Origin: Siphonodentalium dalli
Lineage: Eukaryota; Mollusca; Scaphopoda; Gadilida; Siphonodentaliidae
Direction: 5' to 3'
NCBI GenBank assembly: GCA_032622095.1
Contig: CP136064.1
Location: 251,660,484-251,724,483, forward strand
DNA length: 64,000 bases
The notes under the pieces are model-generated. The model was not told the origin of the DNA, made no database searches, and saw only the letters and a list, made by a program, of their open reading frames with translations. Positions 1-11,185 of this stretch are shown one piece after another. Position 1 is the first letter of the stretch. Every line of letters begins with the position of its first letter. The translations under genes and the position numbers were made by a program.

Positions 1-130
1 ATATATATGTATGTATGTGTATGTATGTATACATGTGTATGTATATATATGTGTATGTATGCGTATAGTCCGTATATGTATATGTATACATGCATGCGTA
101 TGTGTGTATACATATGTATGTGTATATAAA
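1..130. repeat. TATG/TGTA-rich simple repeat
   Basis: Low-complexity run of TATG, TGTA and TATA words with no sustained single period. It is imperfect microsatellite sequence at the window edge and its left limit is not visible. Confidence 0.8.
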
Positions 131-394
131 TACCATACAACTTTTGCAATTATTCAAACCTTGGAGATATCTCGCTTGCACTTAAGATAACCCTTGTAAT
201 TAACATATTGTATAACCGTTTTAAACACAATTTAAAGTCCCGCTTCAGCTCGACTTGAACTATTTCATACTCCTTATTTCCTCATAATGTCCCACATACT
301 ATGCTTTGGTGTAGTTAATTCCATGTACATGCACATATACACTGCATATATAGGTGCATGACGTTACATAATGTATTCATATATATGCGTGGAT

Positions 395-553
395 GTGTGT
401 GTGTGTGTGGGGGGGGGGGTGTGTGTGGGTGTGTGATGGTGTGTGAGGGTGAGTGTGTGTGTGTGTGTGTGTGAGGGTGTGCACGTGCGTGTGAGAGGGT
501 GGAGAGGGTGCGTTCGTGTGTGTTTGTGTGTGTGTGAGGGTGTGTGTGGGGGT

Positions 554-588
<35 letters not shown>

Positions 589-590
589 TG
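395..590. repeat. (TG)n microsatellite
   Basis: Nearly pure GT dinucleotide tract interrupted by GAGGG and a G10 run near 409-418. It makes long open frames on both strands (Cys/Val-rich on one, His/Thr-rich on the other). These are artefacts of the repeat, not genes. Confidence 0.9.
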
Positions 591-599
591 TCTATATAT

Positions 600-1845
600 G
601 TATAAGTGGATGTATGTGTATATGCATGAAGTGCATATGCAAGTGCGTGATCGAGCGTGTACTCGTGTATACATACACGCTTATATGTAATAAACTATGT
701 TCGTATCTGTCTCTTTTGGCAGTCAAATTATATAACCATGTATATTGTATAGCCAAATTTTGATGTATTTTTGTTCTCAACTTATTTGTAATGATTTTTT
801 TTCTTCTTTGTTTTGTTTATATATATGCTCTTCATTGTATGGAGGAATAAAGATATATATATATTGGAGTTCCAAAACATAAAGTGCCATATCACAGTTT
901 TACAAATTATTATATACAAAGCATGAACAGGTGTGAATTAACGACGCGAGATTGGATTAACAGATTTGCATATAATATATCCGATCACTACAATGGCATT
1001 AGCAGTTTGACAAATAAGTTATTATTAAAAGTAAAGCTTAGAATACGTGCGATGAATGGTAATTAATGAGCACATGCTTGGGCAAGAATTAACAAGTTGC
1101 ATAAGAATAGCCCGCTGATTAATACAAAGAAATGTTGTAATTTCGCGAAAGCCTAATCTAACAAAGAAACGAACATAACGCGAATACCATAGAAACGAAA
1201 CACAGCGCACCTCTGATAGAGTCAAACAAATGTAGACAAACAATGAACTAATTGTCAAAAAATTAGCACTGACATTAAACTCGTGAAGTCCGAAATTAAC
1301 AATACCATAATAGTATTGTGAGTTGTAAGTTGTAGACGCAACACATTCGGGGTTTTACAACCAAAGTATAATGCGCGCGAATCTAAATAAGGAAATAACG
1401 CAACATGCATGACTCTGCTTAAAACAATTCACTGTGCTTTTTACGAGAAATGAAATAACATTACTCCTGCATTTTATCTGACACAAAGCGTGTTTTGTGA
1501 ATAATATCCCATCCGTATCATCATTGTGCTATGCTATTAGTATATTCTTGAGGAAATTATCATAATTTGATAAATGTTATTTCTCAATTATAACCTACAA
1601 CGAAGGCCGCCCGTCCAATTAAACATGTTGCTTACTAATTTATTAATCAGTAGACGAAGGTCCAAACTAATTATTTAAGGGACCTTTTGGGTGATTTTGC
1701 TTTGTGCCACTAACAATCATGGAATTTCTCTACGGTAATTAATTAATTTTGTTTTTCGAATATCGGCTCACTAAAGTCACTAAAACGCATGTAATTTCGA
1801 GCTGGAGCCACTCCATACTTTGAAATAGATTATCGAGGAACAGAT
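600..1845. other. Intergenic stretch, nothing recognised
   Basis: AT-rich sequence with many stops in all frames. I see no splice-bordered open block, inverted repeat or tandem unit. Short open frames here have no recognisable motif. Confidence 0.5.
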
Positions 1846-1849
1846 TTAA

Positions 1850-1960
1850 ACAAAGAAGTATATTCCCTGCCTTGTTTGATCAATGTTATAAAGTTCCCTG
1901 TCAGAAGGGGCCAGAACACCAAAAAGTTCACAGGTTTTGTACTGGTGGCACGTTCATAGT
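1850..1960 (-). repeat. Fragment of dispersed repeat family D
   Basis: Read on the minus strand, this carries the words found at 18880-18960 and 32630-32690: a GGGAACTTTAT block followed by ACAAACAAGGCAGGGAA. A short piece related to the other end of the family (TGAACTGGTGG then GATATCTACG) lies at 2655-2682. Family A copy 1 and the hAT element separate or flank the two pieces, so this looks like an old D copy broken up by later insertions. No coding potential is seen in D. Confidence 0.55.
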
Positions 1961-1990
1961 CTCACACCAAACACAGTCATATAACCTTAA

Positions 1991-2510
1991 AGGCACGGGC
2001 GGCGTTCGTTGCAGAAATATTCATATTTGTTCAAATCGCCATCAACAGAAGGAATATTAAAATATATATAGTTTTGTTCATATGCCAAACATAACCAGCG
2101 CCTAAATAGTATATTGTCATCAAGACGTACGATGGTGTACGTAAACAAGAGCCTGCCCGTGTTACAGAAGTTTTGCTTCTGTTTACATAACACAGCGCAA
2201 TTCTATTGGTTAATCACACACAAATGATATAAACGCTCTTTATTATTTCCATATCAGGAAAAGAGTAACAAATAACGCTCTTTATGTTTACCATATCCGG
2301 ATCTAAACAAAAGCCAGGTTCTGTAACGTTTTTTGCTTTTGTTTACATAACAAAGGAAAAGCATTTGACAATAACATACTGTTATGCCATATTTCTGATT
2401 GGTATAAGAACCAAAGTCTGTCTATAGTTTACTATTCTTTCTGTTTATGGCGGTTTTTGACGGAGGTGAATATTTTAACAGCATACCCACCGCCAACGCC
2501 GCCCGTATAT
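1991..2510 (-). mobile_element. Family A MITE, copy 1 (TTAA-flanked)
   Basis: A 520-bp element bounded by TTAA at 1987-1990 and 2511-2514. The ends read AGGCACGGGCGGCGTT and, on the other strand, ATATACGGGCGGCGTT. Six copies of 509-522 bp occur in the window, all between TTAA sites, with one end tracking GGCGGCGTTCGTTGCAG and the other GGCGGCGTTGGCGG. No open frame is shared, so it is non-autonomous. The TTAA target fits piggyBac- or Kolobok-type transposases; the superfamily is inferred. Confidence 0.88.
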
Positions 2511-2691
2511 TTAACTCACACTGGCACAACCATGGTTTCTCTTCTCTCTCCAATTTTCTTTTTTCGGCAAGTACACAACATTGTTACACACCCGCGTGTT
2601 CACATATATCAGATAATACCAAAGCGCTGACCACGGTCACACAACAAAGATTTTGAACTGGTGGAATGCGATATCTACGGGCGTTAGCTTG

Positions 2692-3226
2692 TAGTGATGC
2701 GGACGGACCGGACCACCTTGTGTTGTCCGGTCCACTGCCAAGGCGGTCAAGTCCGGTCCGGTCCGTTCCGGTCCAGACCATTCCGGTCCGGTACACATGC
2801 ATGGACCGGTCCAAAACGGTCCGGTCCACCTATAATAGGCTATATGTTAATCTTTGTACAAACTATAAGGTTACTGAGTTCAGTGCATCGCAATGAGTCC
2901 ATATATGTTAAAACTTACATTGTTTGCCGATTGTATGCATCATTGTCTGTCTCGGGTGGGATATACTGGGAACGATGCACGATAATAGTATTTCTAGTAA
3001 TGCGAACATGCACTAATTAAATGTATTGGACAGATATATAGCTAGGGCCAGAATGTGTTATAACCAATCTAACATGGCACTCAACTGAAGTAAAATAGTG
3101 GACCGGAACGGAGAGTACCGGACCGGCGGCAAAAAGCGGTCCGGTCCGGTCCAGTGACACCCGGTCCGGACCGGACCGTGGTCCACCCCTGGACCACGGT
3201 CCAAAGCGGTCCGGTCCGCATCACTA
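2692..3226. mobile_element. hAT-type MITE with CGGTCC subterminal repeats
   Basis: The ends are TAGTGATGCGGAC and its inverse GTCCGCATCACTA, the TAG-start form usual for hAT elements. The 8-bp flanks are TTAGCTTG (2684-2691) and TTAGCTTA (3227-3234), a target duplication with one mismatch. Both arms (about 2700-2830 and 3100-3215) are packed with GGACCGG/CCGGTCC words, a likely array of transposase-binding sites. The middle is AT-rich and non-coding. Length is 535 bp. Confidence 0.88.
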
Positions 3227-3285
3227 TTAGCTTATGGCGAAACCAACAACTGATTGCGATATCTTAATTTGTTGACATTTTCCAG

Positions 3286-3417
3286 GAGACAGCGGTAAGA
3301 ACTGTGCACACAATTGCAGCATCAATGTGTTTTGGATCTTCAGTGGTGTGTGGTGTTTTGCAGACGGCTATATCGTACCACATGTATCCCGTATATAACG
3401 GCCTCACTGTATGCAGG
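3286..3417 (+). CDS. DRAM-family membrane protein, internal exon (partial gene)
   Basis: A 132-bp, 44-codon open block between a good acceptor (GACATTTTCCAG at 3274-3285) and a donor (GTACGT at 3418), both in phase 0. It encodes ETAVRTVHTIAASMCFGSSV, then VCGVLQTAISYHMYPVYNGL and TVCR. The pattern of a VH, a hydrophobic membrane segment (about residues 8-30), QTxISY and a YNG loop matches the Frag1/DRAM/Sfk1-type family, DNA-damage-regulated autophagy modulators of lysosomal membranes. The neighbouring exon segments at about 4468-4553 and 6536-6766 continue the family order. The first exons are not visible and may lie upstream of the window. Family assignment is by recognition, not by a search. 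Confidence 0.6.
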
Positions 3418-4467
3418 GTACGTCTCGTGATCACAACAACGGGCTTGGTCTCATTTGTCATCCGTATCCTTTTACCATGAAGATATCAGAGGTATTATTC
3501 CATCAGTTCAAGTAGATATATTTGAGTCGACCCGCTAAATTTCTGAGAACAACGCTTCTCTGAACTTGGACATAAAATGTCGATCAGTATGTTGCGTATT
3601 TACTGGCCGATATTGTCTCAATTGCCAAATTTGATTTACATGAGTTTTTGGAGGTTCTTAATAATATCAACGAAGTTTGGTTTGCTTCACCGAAAATTCT
3701 GATCATAAACAGACAGAGCACGTTAACTAGTGTGGAAGGGAATAAACGTCAGCAGAATTCGCTGTGGTGAACTGAGATTTCTATCTAGCAACAAACACAT
3801 CTACTGAAATATACAAACAAATATTCAGTTGCCACAGTGATAGAAACAGTGTGCATTTTAATATTTTATTTCGAATTTCCCACGTTGAATTTGAAGTTTC
3901 CAAACAAAAATATGTCCTGTTTTACATGCGCATTCTGTGATTTATTTTAAAATGTAAGGTATCGTGATGTCAATTAAATATTAAAAAAATCTTACTGTTA
4001 TTTGAATGGGGAAAATGTGAATGTGAATATTGATCAGCTGACGTGTGGCACATAAAGAGGCGGATCACTGAAAACATATATTGATACACATGACCCATAT
4101 TCATACCTTCTAATATTTGGGTCACTTGGTAGGGATACATTTTAAAAGTAACCAACGGAGCAGCAATACTACTACGGACACTTTACAAGTGTAAACTATC
4201 TTACATATGAACTCTACACGAAATATGGATACAGCGCTCGGACAAACAGAAGGCTGGAAAGTCACATGAGATACAATGTTCGTCGATATTAGGATACGTT
4301 CCACAAATAGTGCAGCCAAACATACTTCAAGAAAAGTCACGTGATATATCCCACAAAATAGTCTAAAGCGTTATCGATGGACAACCCTTGTTTCGGTGCA
4401 CGATTTTATGTGCGTGCACGATTGTTTAGTCTTCATTATATGAAATGTTCCTTGACTAATATAACAG

Positions 4468-4553
4468 AAACTGTATATGGTGTTATATCCAACTATCAGC
4501 GCGATGATTCCAAGTCAGTCGCCGAAAAATTACACTGGAAACCAGGAGACGAC
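4468..4553 (+). CDS. DRAM-family membrane protein, penultimate exon
   Basis: An open block ending in SKSVAEKLHWKPGDD and then a consensus donor GTAAGTAT at 4554. Joined to the terminal exon it reads HWKPGDD-GYMAHN, in register (phase 0), which is the loop-to-helix junction expected in DRAM-type proteins. The 5' border is uncertain. The acceptor after CTAATATAACAG (4456-4467) gives phase 1, while the upstream exon ends in phase 0, so an unseen exon of 3n+1 bases encoding a membrane helix should lie in 3418-4467. An alternative start is after AAATAG at 4361. Confidence 0.5.
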
Positions 4554-4779
4554 GTAAGTATTATACGACAAACTGGTTAGTCACGTGGTTAAAGTCACGT
4601 GGTTAAAATCACGTGGAACATCGTTAAAGTCACGTGGAACACAATCGAATAGCAATAAAAAAATAATTTCACTCAGAAGAGTTATTAAAAAAAAAATTTA
4701 CATTCAAATTGGCAACACACAATGTCATGGTAATTTTTTTTTTTGCTAGGCTGACCAATAGTCGATGTGGATACAGTAA

Positions 4780-4880
4780 ATAGGTTTGAAAAAGAGAATT
4801 CTAACAACTTTGAGCTTTGAATGGGTGGGTTCCTCGACTCAAATCAAATAGTTTTTTTTACCCCCGAAGCCGAAGTACAT
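4780..4880 (+). repeat. Short dispersed repeat, shared with 17905-17960
   Basis: The words GGGTGGGTTCCTCGACTC and AATCAAATA, followed by a T-run and ACCCC, recur at 17920-17958. Two copies are seen in the window and the full extent is unknown. Confidence 0.6.
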
Positions 4881-4889
4881 GTAATAGTA

Positions 4890-5850
4890 ATTTAGGGGTG
4901 TTGCTATATCGGACATGGTATCTCCACATTTTCTCGGTGCCGTCCTCGGCATACAATTTTAGTGTGTCCCTAATATATTATATCCGGCTTCAGCTTATAA
5001 CTTCGCCATTTGGTCGCTGTTCTAATTATGTACGTGTATAAATTAAGACATAATCAATGTTTGCACACTGAACCTTTGTCTATTGATCTACGTTCTGTGT
5101 TTGGTAATTTATGCCAAGTGCAACAAGTATACACCCCGCCCGGTGCTCATTTTATGGATGAACAATGGTAACTACTTGTTTGATGCAGTTAACATTTTTA
5201 TGAATCAAGTTTAGGTTCGTAACTAGCGGAGATCAATGGATTTAGCCCATCGTATGTATGGGGTATTTGCTCACTTATATATTGTTCTATCACTATATCA
5301 AAATATATTCGAATCCAACTATATACTTGAGTAGCAATGTTAAACGCGTTTAACACTCGGACGGAGCCGTCTGCATGTTATTATATGATATAATAGTAAT
5401 CATACTGTCATTTAAGTCTGACCATTAATATTGGACTTACAACTTAAAATATATGTGCTAAGTGAAAATACTGTCCAACAAAGGCCGTAAATCTAGAAAA
5501 AAAATAAGTGGCCGCAGGTGGGTGCAATAGTAGCACTCCATTAGACTCGTCCGAACATGCGCTGATCGTAAACGTGCAGCTTATTTATAACACACCCGTT
5601 ACTGAAAATCACACAATTCCTCCTTCTCAGAACGTACATTATTGTAGCATATTTTCCAAGTCATTCTACACACATGTGTGAAACAGAACAACATCGAAGT
5701 AACTAGAGTTGGCCTCGACAATGCAACCACCACTTTAAAAAAAGAGTATCATCACACATGGAAATACGATGGACTAATTCTTCGGAAAAAAATCAGGGGT
5801 TTGGTTTTTGAAGAAGGATGGGTCTATTTTTCAAAAGATATCTTATCCTT
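4890..5850. other. Intronic sequence, nothing recognised
   Basis: This lies in the last intron of the DRAM-like gene. The open frame ending near 5962 runs into the MITE at 5857 and shows no family resemblance, so I treat it as chance. Confidence 0.45.
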
Positions 5851-5856
5851 TATTAA

Positions 5857-6236
5857 CCCTTTACCCAAAACCGGCCAAATAAAGCTTCAACAGCCTAAAA
5901 TATCTTCGGTCTGTCTCAATAAAACCATACAAATATGGATATCATTGGAACCGGCTCCTTGACCACATTGTGATAGTTACAGTTATGCCCTGTGCCAATG
6001 CATTCTCTTATATATGCGAGTCGACCATAGGTCGCCTCGCATATATAAGATAATGCATTGGCCCTTAAAAAATCTGTTTTTAACACTTTTTACCATTTTT
6101 TCTTACATTCTTTAACAATTTTATAATTTGTAATGTGTTAAGCCAATGCATTCTCTTATATATGCGAGGCGACCTATGGTCGACTCGCATATATAAGAGA
6201 ATGCATTGGCACAGGGCCGTTCTGTTGGGTAAAGGG
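5857..6236 (+). mobile_element. Palindrome-carrying piggyBac-like MITE, copy 1
   Basis: A 380-bp element flanked by TTAA (5853-5856 and 6237-6240). The ends read CCCTTTACCC and GGGTAAAGGG. It contains two ~69-bp near-perfect palindromes (5994-6062 and 6143-6211), each of the form GCCAATGCATTCTCTTATAT then GCGAGTCGACC with its mirror. A TTAA target with CCC-starting ends is typical of piggyBac-type elements. It sits in the last intron of the DRAM-like gene. No coding capacity. Confidence 0.88.
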
Positions 6237-6535
6237 TTAAGGGGTGATATTGTAGATTATAGGTGATTTCGTATGTTCAAGTTGTCCTAAATGGTAAACT
6301 TGGGTGAGTTGGGGATTGTGCGTGAACGTTGGAACCGAGATATATATAATAAATATACACTAATATAATATATATAATACATATCGGTATTATAGTGCTG
6401 TAAAGGATAGGATCGTGAGTAATTTGTCGATTGTTTGACGAGAATCTGCCGGGTGATTTAATAAACTTCAATGTTGTGTCTAGGATAACGAAATTAACAT
6501 TGTCATTCAGTTATATGTAGTAAATTCAATTACAG

Positions 6536-6766
6536 GGCTACATGGCACATAATGTTGGTTCAGCAGCAGAGTGGACACTAGCGATGTCATGCATTCTCTT
6601 CTTCCTCACATATGTGAGCGAGTTCACGAAAATGGACATCGAGCTAAGAACGAGGCTGTACGTCCGACATTTGTCTGAGGAACCGGAGCATCACACATAC
6701 CGCACCAAAGCACCCATCACCACCGAACGGCAAATGTCCACAGAGAGAGATCCGCTGCTAAATTAA
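6536..6766 (+). CDS. DRAM-family membrane protein, terminal exon
   Basis: A 76-codon open block starting after a consensus acceptor (AATTCAATTACAG) and ending at TAA 6764-6766. It begins GYMAHNVGSAAEWTLAMSCI, then LFFLTYVSEFTKMDIELRTR. The aEW...LFFLTY..eF.K..lE helix and its flank match the last membrane helix of DRAM-type proteins. The tail of about 40 residues is hydrophilic and ends ERDPLLN, which resembles an acidic dileucine lysosome-sorting signal; that reading is inference. Codon use is more GC-rich than the flanks, as expected of real coding DNA. Confidence 0.65.
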   Translation, partial: GYMAHNVGSAAEWTLAMSCILFFLTYVSEFTKMDIELRTRLYVRHLSEEPEHHTYRTKAPITTERQMSTERDPLLN

Positions 6767-7420
6767 CTTGATCGACGTTTGTAACGATGATTACAATCAA
6801 CTAAATAATTTCTCATAGGCGACAGTGTTATGGTTAAGTCATACCCACCATTTATTACGGTACTGTGTCAAATAGTAAATATTGTGGCGTTTATAACTCC
6901 ACGTGGGACACAACATGTCAAAAAAGAAATGGTGCCTTGACATACTTATTCCTGGAAATAATTTGGAATTTCCACAACTACCCTTATTTTTGGCACAAAA
7001 CGTAAGTATAGAAAAATACCCCAACCTCAATGTGGCGACCATCGATGACACTTGGCGGACAATTCCACACATATGGCCGAGGAAATAACATATAGCCTAT
7101 TAATTTCTTGTTTCGTTCATGTTAAACTACCGAAGATAGCATGCATCATTCGGCTGCCAGAATTTTGTTTATTGTGACTCGACAGTGTAGTCCCTACACA
7201 AATACCAAGGGGGCATATTCTCAATAATTCGTAACCACGATGGACCGCCTAGATACACTACGAAATTACCACTTGCCAATCCTGAGCACACTATTTATTC
7301 CATTGACTAAATACAGATTTACTTCCACCATTTTGCACCCAAATGTGATCAAGTTTACCAATCCTGTTCCGTTTGTGTTGTATCCGAGTCATGTGCTGGT
7401 TTTATCCACATTCCTCGGAC
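6767..7420 (+). other. Probable 3' untranslated region and intergenic DNA
   Basis: This follows the terminal exon. Short open frames at 6903-7088 and 7240-7563 lack known motifs, and the second runs into the 7.4-kb element. No clear AATAAA close to the stop was seen. Confidence 0.35.
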
Positions 7421-7423
7421 TAA

Positions 7424-8173
7424 GGGTCAATCCAGACCGGGCGCGAGCGCGCGATTTTTACGGCCGTTTTCTGTCGTCCGTATATAGCTGTTCAAAGCGC
7501 GCGATTTTCATATTCACACCGAAAGCGACTGGATCGCTTCGTCGCGCGCGATGGTTTGGGTAGATACTCATTTGAGTGCATCAGTTACAATCAGGTCACA
7601 AATACAATGTATATGGACATTTTAATCAGAATTAGCTAAACATGTACATGTAAGAGTTTTTCAAACTCATTTAATTGTCAAATATAGTATGTCAAGTGGA
7701 ATGGTGCACGCGCGGGCTTCCTAAATTCTCATAGCAATTGCGTTTAATTGAATTTCATTCTATAATTCCAGTTTATTTTATCGGGGGGGGGGGCAAATTG
7801 TGGGCAAAGTGACATCACAAGCTTGGAATGGATTGGGACCAAAAATTAACCAGACGATCCTGTTATTACGCTTCTCATTTATCCTTGCACTTCAGGTATC
7901 AGCATGTCACTAAAGTCTTCCATGCACCACCTTTGTTATCGCGGCGACCAATGAATGTGTCGCCATCAAATAAGAGGAATAGGGCGTATAAATATCCTAT
8001 TTGACAGCGACCCAATTATCCCGCTGGTTTGCCACAAATCGAAAAGTCGACGAAGTATAAAATCACTTCTGTGATCGCCTCGGTGGGAATATAAAACTCA
8101 CGAGCTTTGAACTGCTACGGACGACAGAAAACGGCCGTTATAATCGCGCGCTCGTGTCCGGTGTGGATTGACC
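7424..8173. mobile_element. 750-bp TTAA-type element with inverted ends
   Basis: The left end GGGTCAATCCAGACCGGGCG is mirrored at the right end, which reads GGTCAATCCACACCGGACAC on the minus strand. Both continue into GAGCGCGCGATT and ACGGCCGTTTTCTGTCGTCC. The similarity runs more than 70 bp and resumes further in (GATCGCTT/GATCGCCT). The flanks are CTAA (7420-7423) and TTAA (8174-8177), a TTAA target with one change. No coding frame survives. Different ends from family A and from the CCCTTTACCC group mark it as a third TTAA family. Confidence 0.75.
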
Positions 8174-8179
8174 TTAAGT

Positions 8180-9275
8180 TATATACACGTGCGTACAATC
8201 AGCTGTCCCAGACACCAGTCAGGGTTCGGAGTGTAGAAATGACTAAAGAAGAAAGTAGAAATTTAAGAAAGACCAAAGCAAGGTTTAACAAACTTTAGAT
8301 GATCTGTGAAACATAATATGTTCTCCAACCTCCGCTTACCATATTGGCGGCCATCTTCAGTAGGACGTACTGAATGCCTTCTGACCTGATGATATCGCGC
8401 ATCTCTCATTTATTGAATTTTTATGCATCATGCGTTGACATTCTCTCCCACCATCTTGTCTGGTCGTTATATGTCTTCGGCCATGTCGGTGGTCTCCGAG
8501 GTAACCTGGGCTTATTAAGCCTTTTGTACATCGTAATTTGATTAAAAACGACCACGACTACAGTGTTGGTATGAGTGGGCGGAAGAGTGGTCCTTTATCA
8601 AGACGAATCCTTATGACAGCCGACTCACAACGCAGCTAGACACTCCCGCCCAGGATTCAATAATCTCGACTCGATAATGAATTCGTACCTCGACCAACAC
8701 GACGAAGTTCATGCGACATTGATGGTCCGCTTCCGATCTCCACTTATTAACGAGCCTCTTAAGTGCCTCCCTGTTGTTCATCTTTCTGGTGGAATCCCAT
8801 TCTATTCCGTTAGATTGGTATCAATTTTCCCTTGGTGATTGAGTTCAGTCAACGCGACAGTATTACGGCGCTCGGTGGTCGTGGTCTCATGGTCTCCACC
8901 AGACGACTGGATAATAACGGAGTGTCTGGGTGTTGTGACGGTGGTGTATATTCAATCACATTTAAAAAAATAAAGATGGTCGCTTATTGCTGGCAACATA
9001 TCACGCAAATAGGTTCATCTTGCACTTAAATATTCACATAGGTTCACATTATACGGATTTTGTTCTGAAATAAGCCCACAGTGAGCGTATGCCCGTTAAA
9101 CCACTGAATGGCGCGGGCCGCAGTGAAAACACATTATAAGAGCGTGCATTTGGTAAGCCGCGTCTATGGGAAAAAAAGGTAGATTGAATCATTCCAATAT
9201 GGGCGTATTTCGCATATAGTCCATATATAGAGCGTATATTGTGGTTAAATAATGCCACTATGAACGTATTTCGCT
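8180..9275. other. Mixed intergenic DNA
   Basis: No gene is recognised. The 9060-9160 part shares words (GGCGCGG, CAGTGA.AACACAT and AAGAGCGT) with 60024-60056 in repeat family E, so it is probably a degraded E-related piece. A slightly GC-richer patch at 8830-8940 has no identifiable product. Confidence 0.4.
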
Positions 9276-9281
9276 CATTAA

Positions 9282-9802
9282 AGGCACGGGCGGCGTTCGT
9301 TGTAGAAATATTCATATTTGTTCAAATCGCCATCAACAGACGGAATATTAAAATATATATAGTTTTGTTCATATGCCAAACATAATCAGCGCGTAAATAG
9401 TATATTGTCGTCAAGACGTACGGTTGTGTACGTAAACAAGAGCTTGCTCGTATTACAGGCGTTGTGATTCTGTTTACATAACACAGCGCAATTCTATTGG
9501 TTAATCACACAAAAATGATATAAACGCTCTTTATTATTTTCATATAAGCAAAACAGTAACAAATAACGCTCTTTATGTTTACCATATCCGGATCTAAACA
9601 AAAGCCAGGTTCTGTAACGTTTTTTTGCTTTTGTTTACATAACAAATGGAACAAAATTGACGATAACATACTATCTATGCCATATTTCTGATTGGTATAA
9701 GAACAGGGTTTGTCTATATTTTACTATTCTTTCTGTTTATGGCGGTTTTTGACGGAGGTGAATATTTTAACTGCATACCCACCGCCAACGCCGCCCGTAT
9801 CT
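9282..9802 (-). mobile_element. Family A MITE, copy 2
   Basis: 521 bp between TTAA 9278-9281 and 9803-9806, in the same orientation as copy 1 and matching it along its length. It carries the two internal ACGCTCTTTA motifs near 9525 and 9567. Non-coding. Confidence 0.88.
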
Positions 9803-9952
9803 TTAAAATACGCCCGTTAAAGATTCCGTGAACTATATTTGACACGATAAAACCACAAGCTTTACATGTTCTATACCAGAACATAATTAGATCGGACACA
9901 TGAGGCCATAAGTAATAAGTTTTAGGGGCCATGCAGATATAGAAAGTTTTAA

Positions 9953-10127
9953 CCCTTTCATGACTAGATCTTGCATATATAAGAGAATGCACTGGCCGCT
10001 TACAATGTCAAGGTAAATATTGTTTGTTCAATGCATTCTCTTACATATGCGAGGCGCCCTGTGGGCGACTCTCAAATATTAGGCAATGCATTGGCATATA
10101 GGGTTTTCGCAAAAAATCAGGAAATGG
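9953..10127 (-). mobile_element. Short TTAA element carrying degraded palindromes
   Basis: Flanked by TTAA at 9949-9952 and 10128-10131. The left end CCCTTTCATGACTAG resembles the ends of the 16351-16617 element (TTAACCCCTCCATGACTGG on the minus strand) rather than the CCCTTTACCC group. Inside are a truncated and a decayed copy of the ~69-bp palindrome (CTTGCATATATAAGAGAATG at 9972 and TGCATTCTCTTACATATGCG from 10031). Confidence 0.65.
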
Positions 10128-10134
10128 TTAAGAT

Positions 10135-10800
10135 ACCGATGTCATAAATATATATCAACTGTTTTATCATTCAAAACAAACTAATGCATAACGTCGGTAT
10201 ACTGTAGGTACGCCTCCAAAATTTCTACTATAAATGAAACATGCCCAGCGGAGACGCGCGTCTGGGTTGGTTCAGACTTGGCAAATTCTTGGCAAACAAT
10301 CGAGATAAACAAATTTGACGAGCGGATGTGGTTAGTAGTATCAACGCTCAACTTGTGTGCGATTTTCTAAGTTTTAGAGGGGACGGTTTACTCCTGGTTG
10401 CAAACGGGTGATATGTATTGGTCTAATTCAAACCATCTTATTCTTTACACCAAATGCAAACGGGCTAATGCAGGAGCAAGGCTACATCGATATACCCTAG
10501 ATACGCTCCCAAAGTTTCACCTCTCTACTATGAAACAACCAACGGGGAGAGCGTATAAGCCCAGGTGGGTCGAGTCCTTTGGCAAATTCCACCGAAACTT
10601 GTAAAGGGAAAACAATTGGAAAAATCGAGAATCAGTAGCCAACACCAATGTTTGTGCAAGATTGCCACATTGAACATTCACGTTGAATATACTATCAGGC
10701 GAGAAGAATTTACTGGCCCCGTCCTGATTGGTTTGGCAGATTTAAAATGTCCAGCAATACTTTGAAGCGCTCGCGCTCTATCAATAAAAATAGAGATAAA
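10135..10800. other. Intergenic, weak internal duplication
   Basis: Two loosely similar blocks (about 10205-10400 and 10495-10620) share ACGCTCCCAAAGTTTC-like words, ACTATGAAACA, and a GGGTT/GGTGGGTCGAG-TTTGGCAAATTC pattern. This suggests an old ~290-bp tandem duplication. Open frames across it show no known motif. Confidence 0.35.
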
Positions 10801-10805
10801 TACAT

Positions 10806-10974
10806 ATTATCGGTATATTCAGTGCAGAGATATTGGCCGTATTATCACGCCGAGTTGACGAGGTCAGATCGCCGCATCAAACGAGCTGCCATAGGAAGCG
10901 AGTTTGATGCGGCGTTCTGACCCCGTAAACGAGACGTGATACTATGGCCCATATCACTACACTGTACCGATAAA
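10806..10974. repeat. Imperfect ~165-bp hairpin element
   Basis: Arms starting TATCGGTATATTCAGTG and ending CACTACACTGTACCGATA face each other. The inner arms are GGTCAGATCGCCGCATCAAA and TTTGATGCGGCGTTCTGACC, about a ten-base loop apart near 10888. It is a small fold-back MITE or a hairpin remnant. Its target duplication could not be read. Confidence 0.65.
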
Positions 10975-11185
10975 GCGTTTATTATATGACGTATGTGTTC
11001 GCTCTCTGATATGGATGGCACTAATTCGTCAAATTTTATTTTCGGTCAAATTTTATTTTCGGTTGTTCCTTGTACCAAAATGGTTGAATTTGATCGGCGC
11101 TTGCAATTCACAGATAATAGAACGGGCTGTCACCCTGTTTAATTTGTTCATGTCTTCTGCGTACAAATTCTTCGTATATGGCAGT

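Noticed and set aside
315-763. His/Thr-rich and Cys/Val-rich frames
   Set aside because: These are translations of the TG microsatellite.
4361-4467. Extending the DRAM-like penultimate exon upstream to 4362
   Set aside because: The frame is open and the phase would fit, but the extra residues (including ARFYVRARLFSLHYMKC) do not look like the membrane helix the family has here. It is kept only as an alternative.
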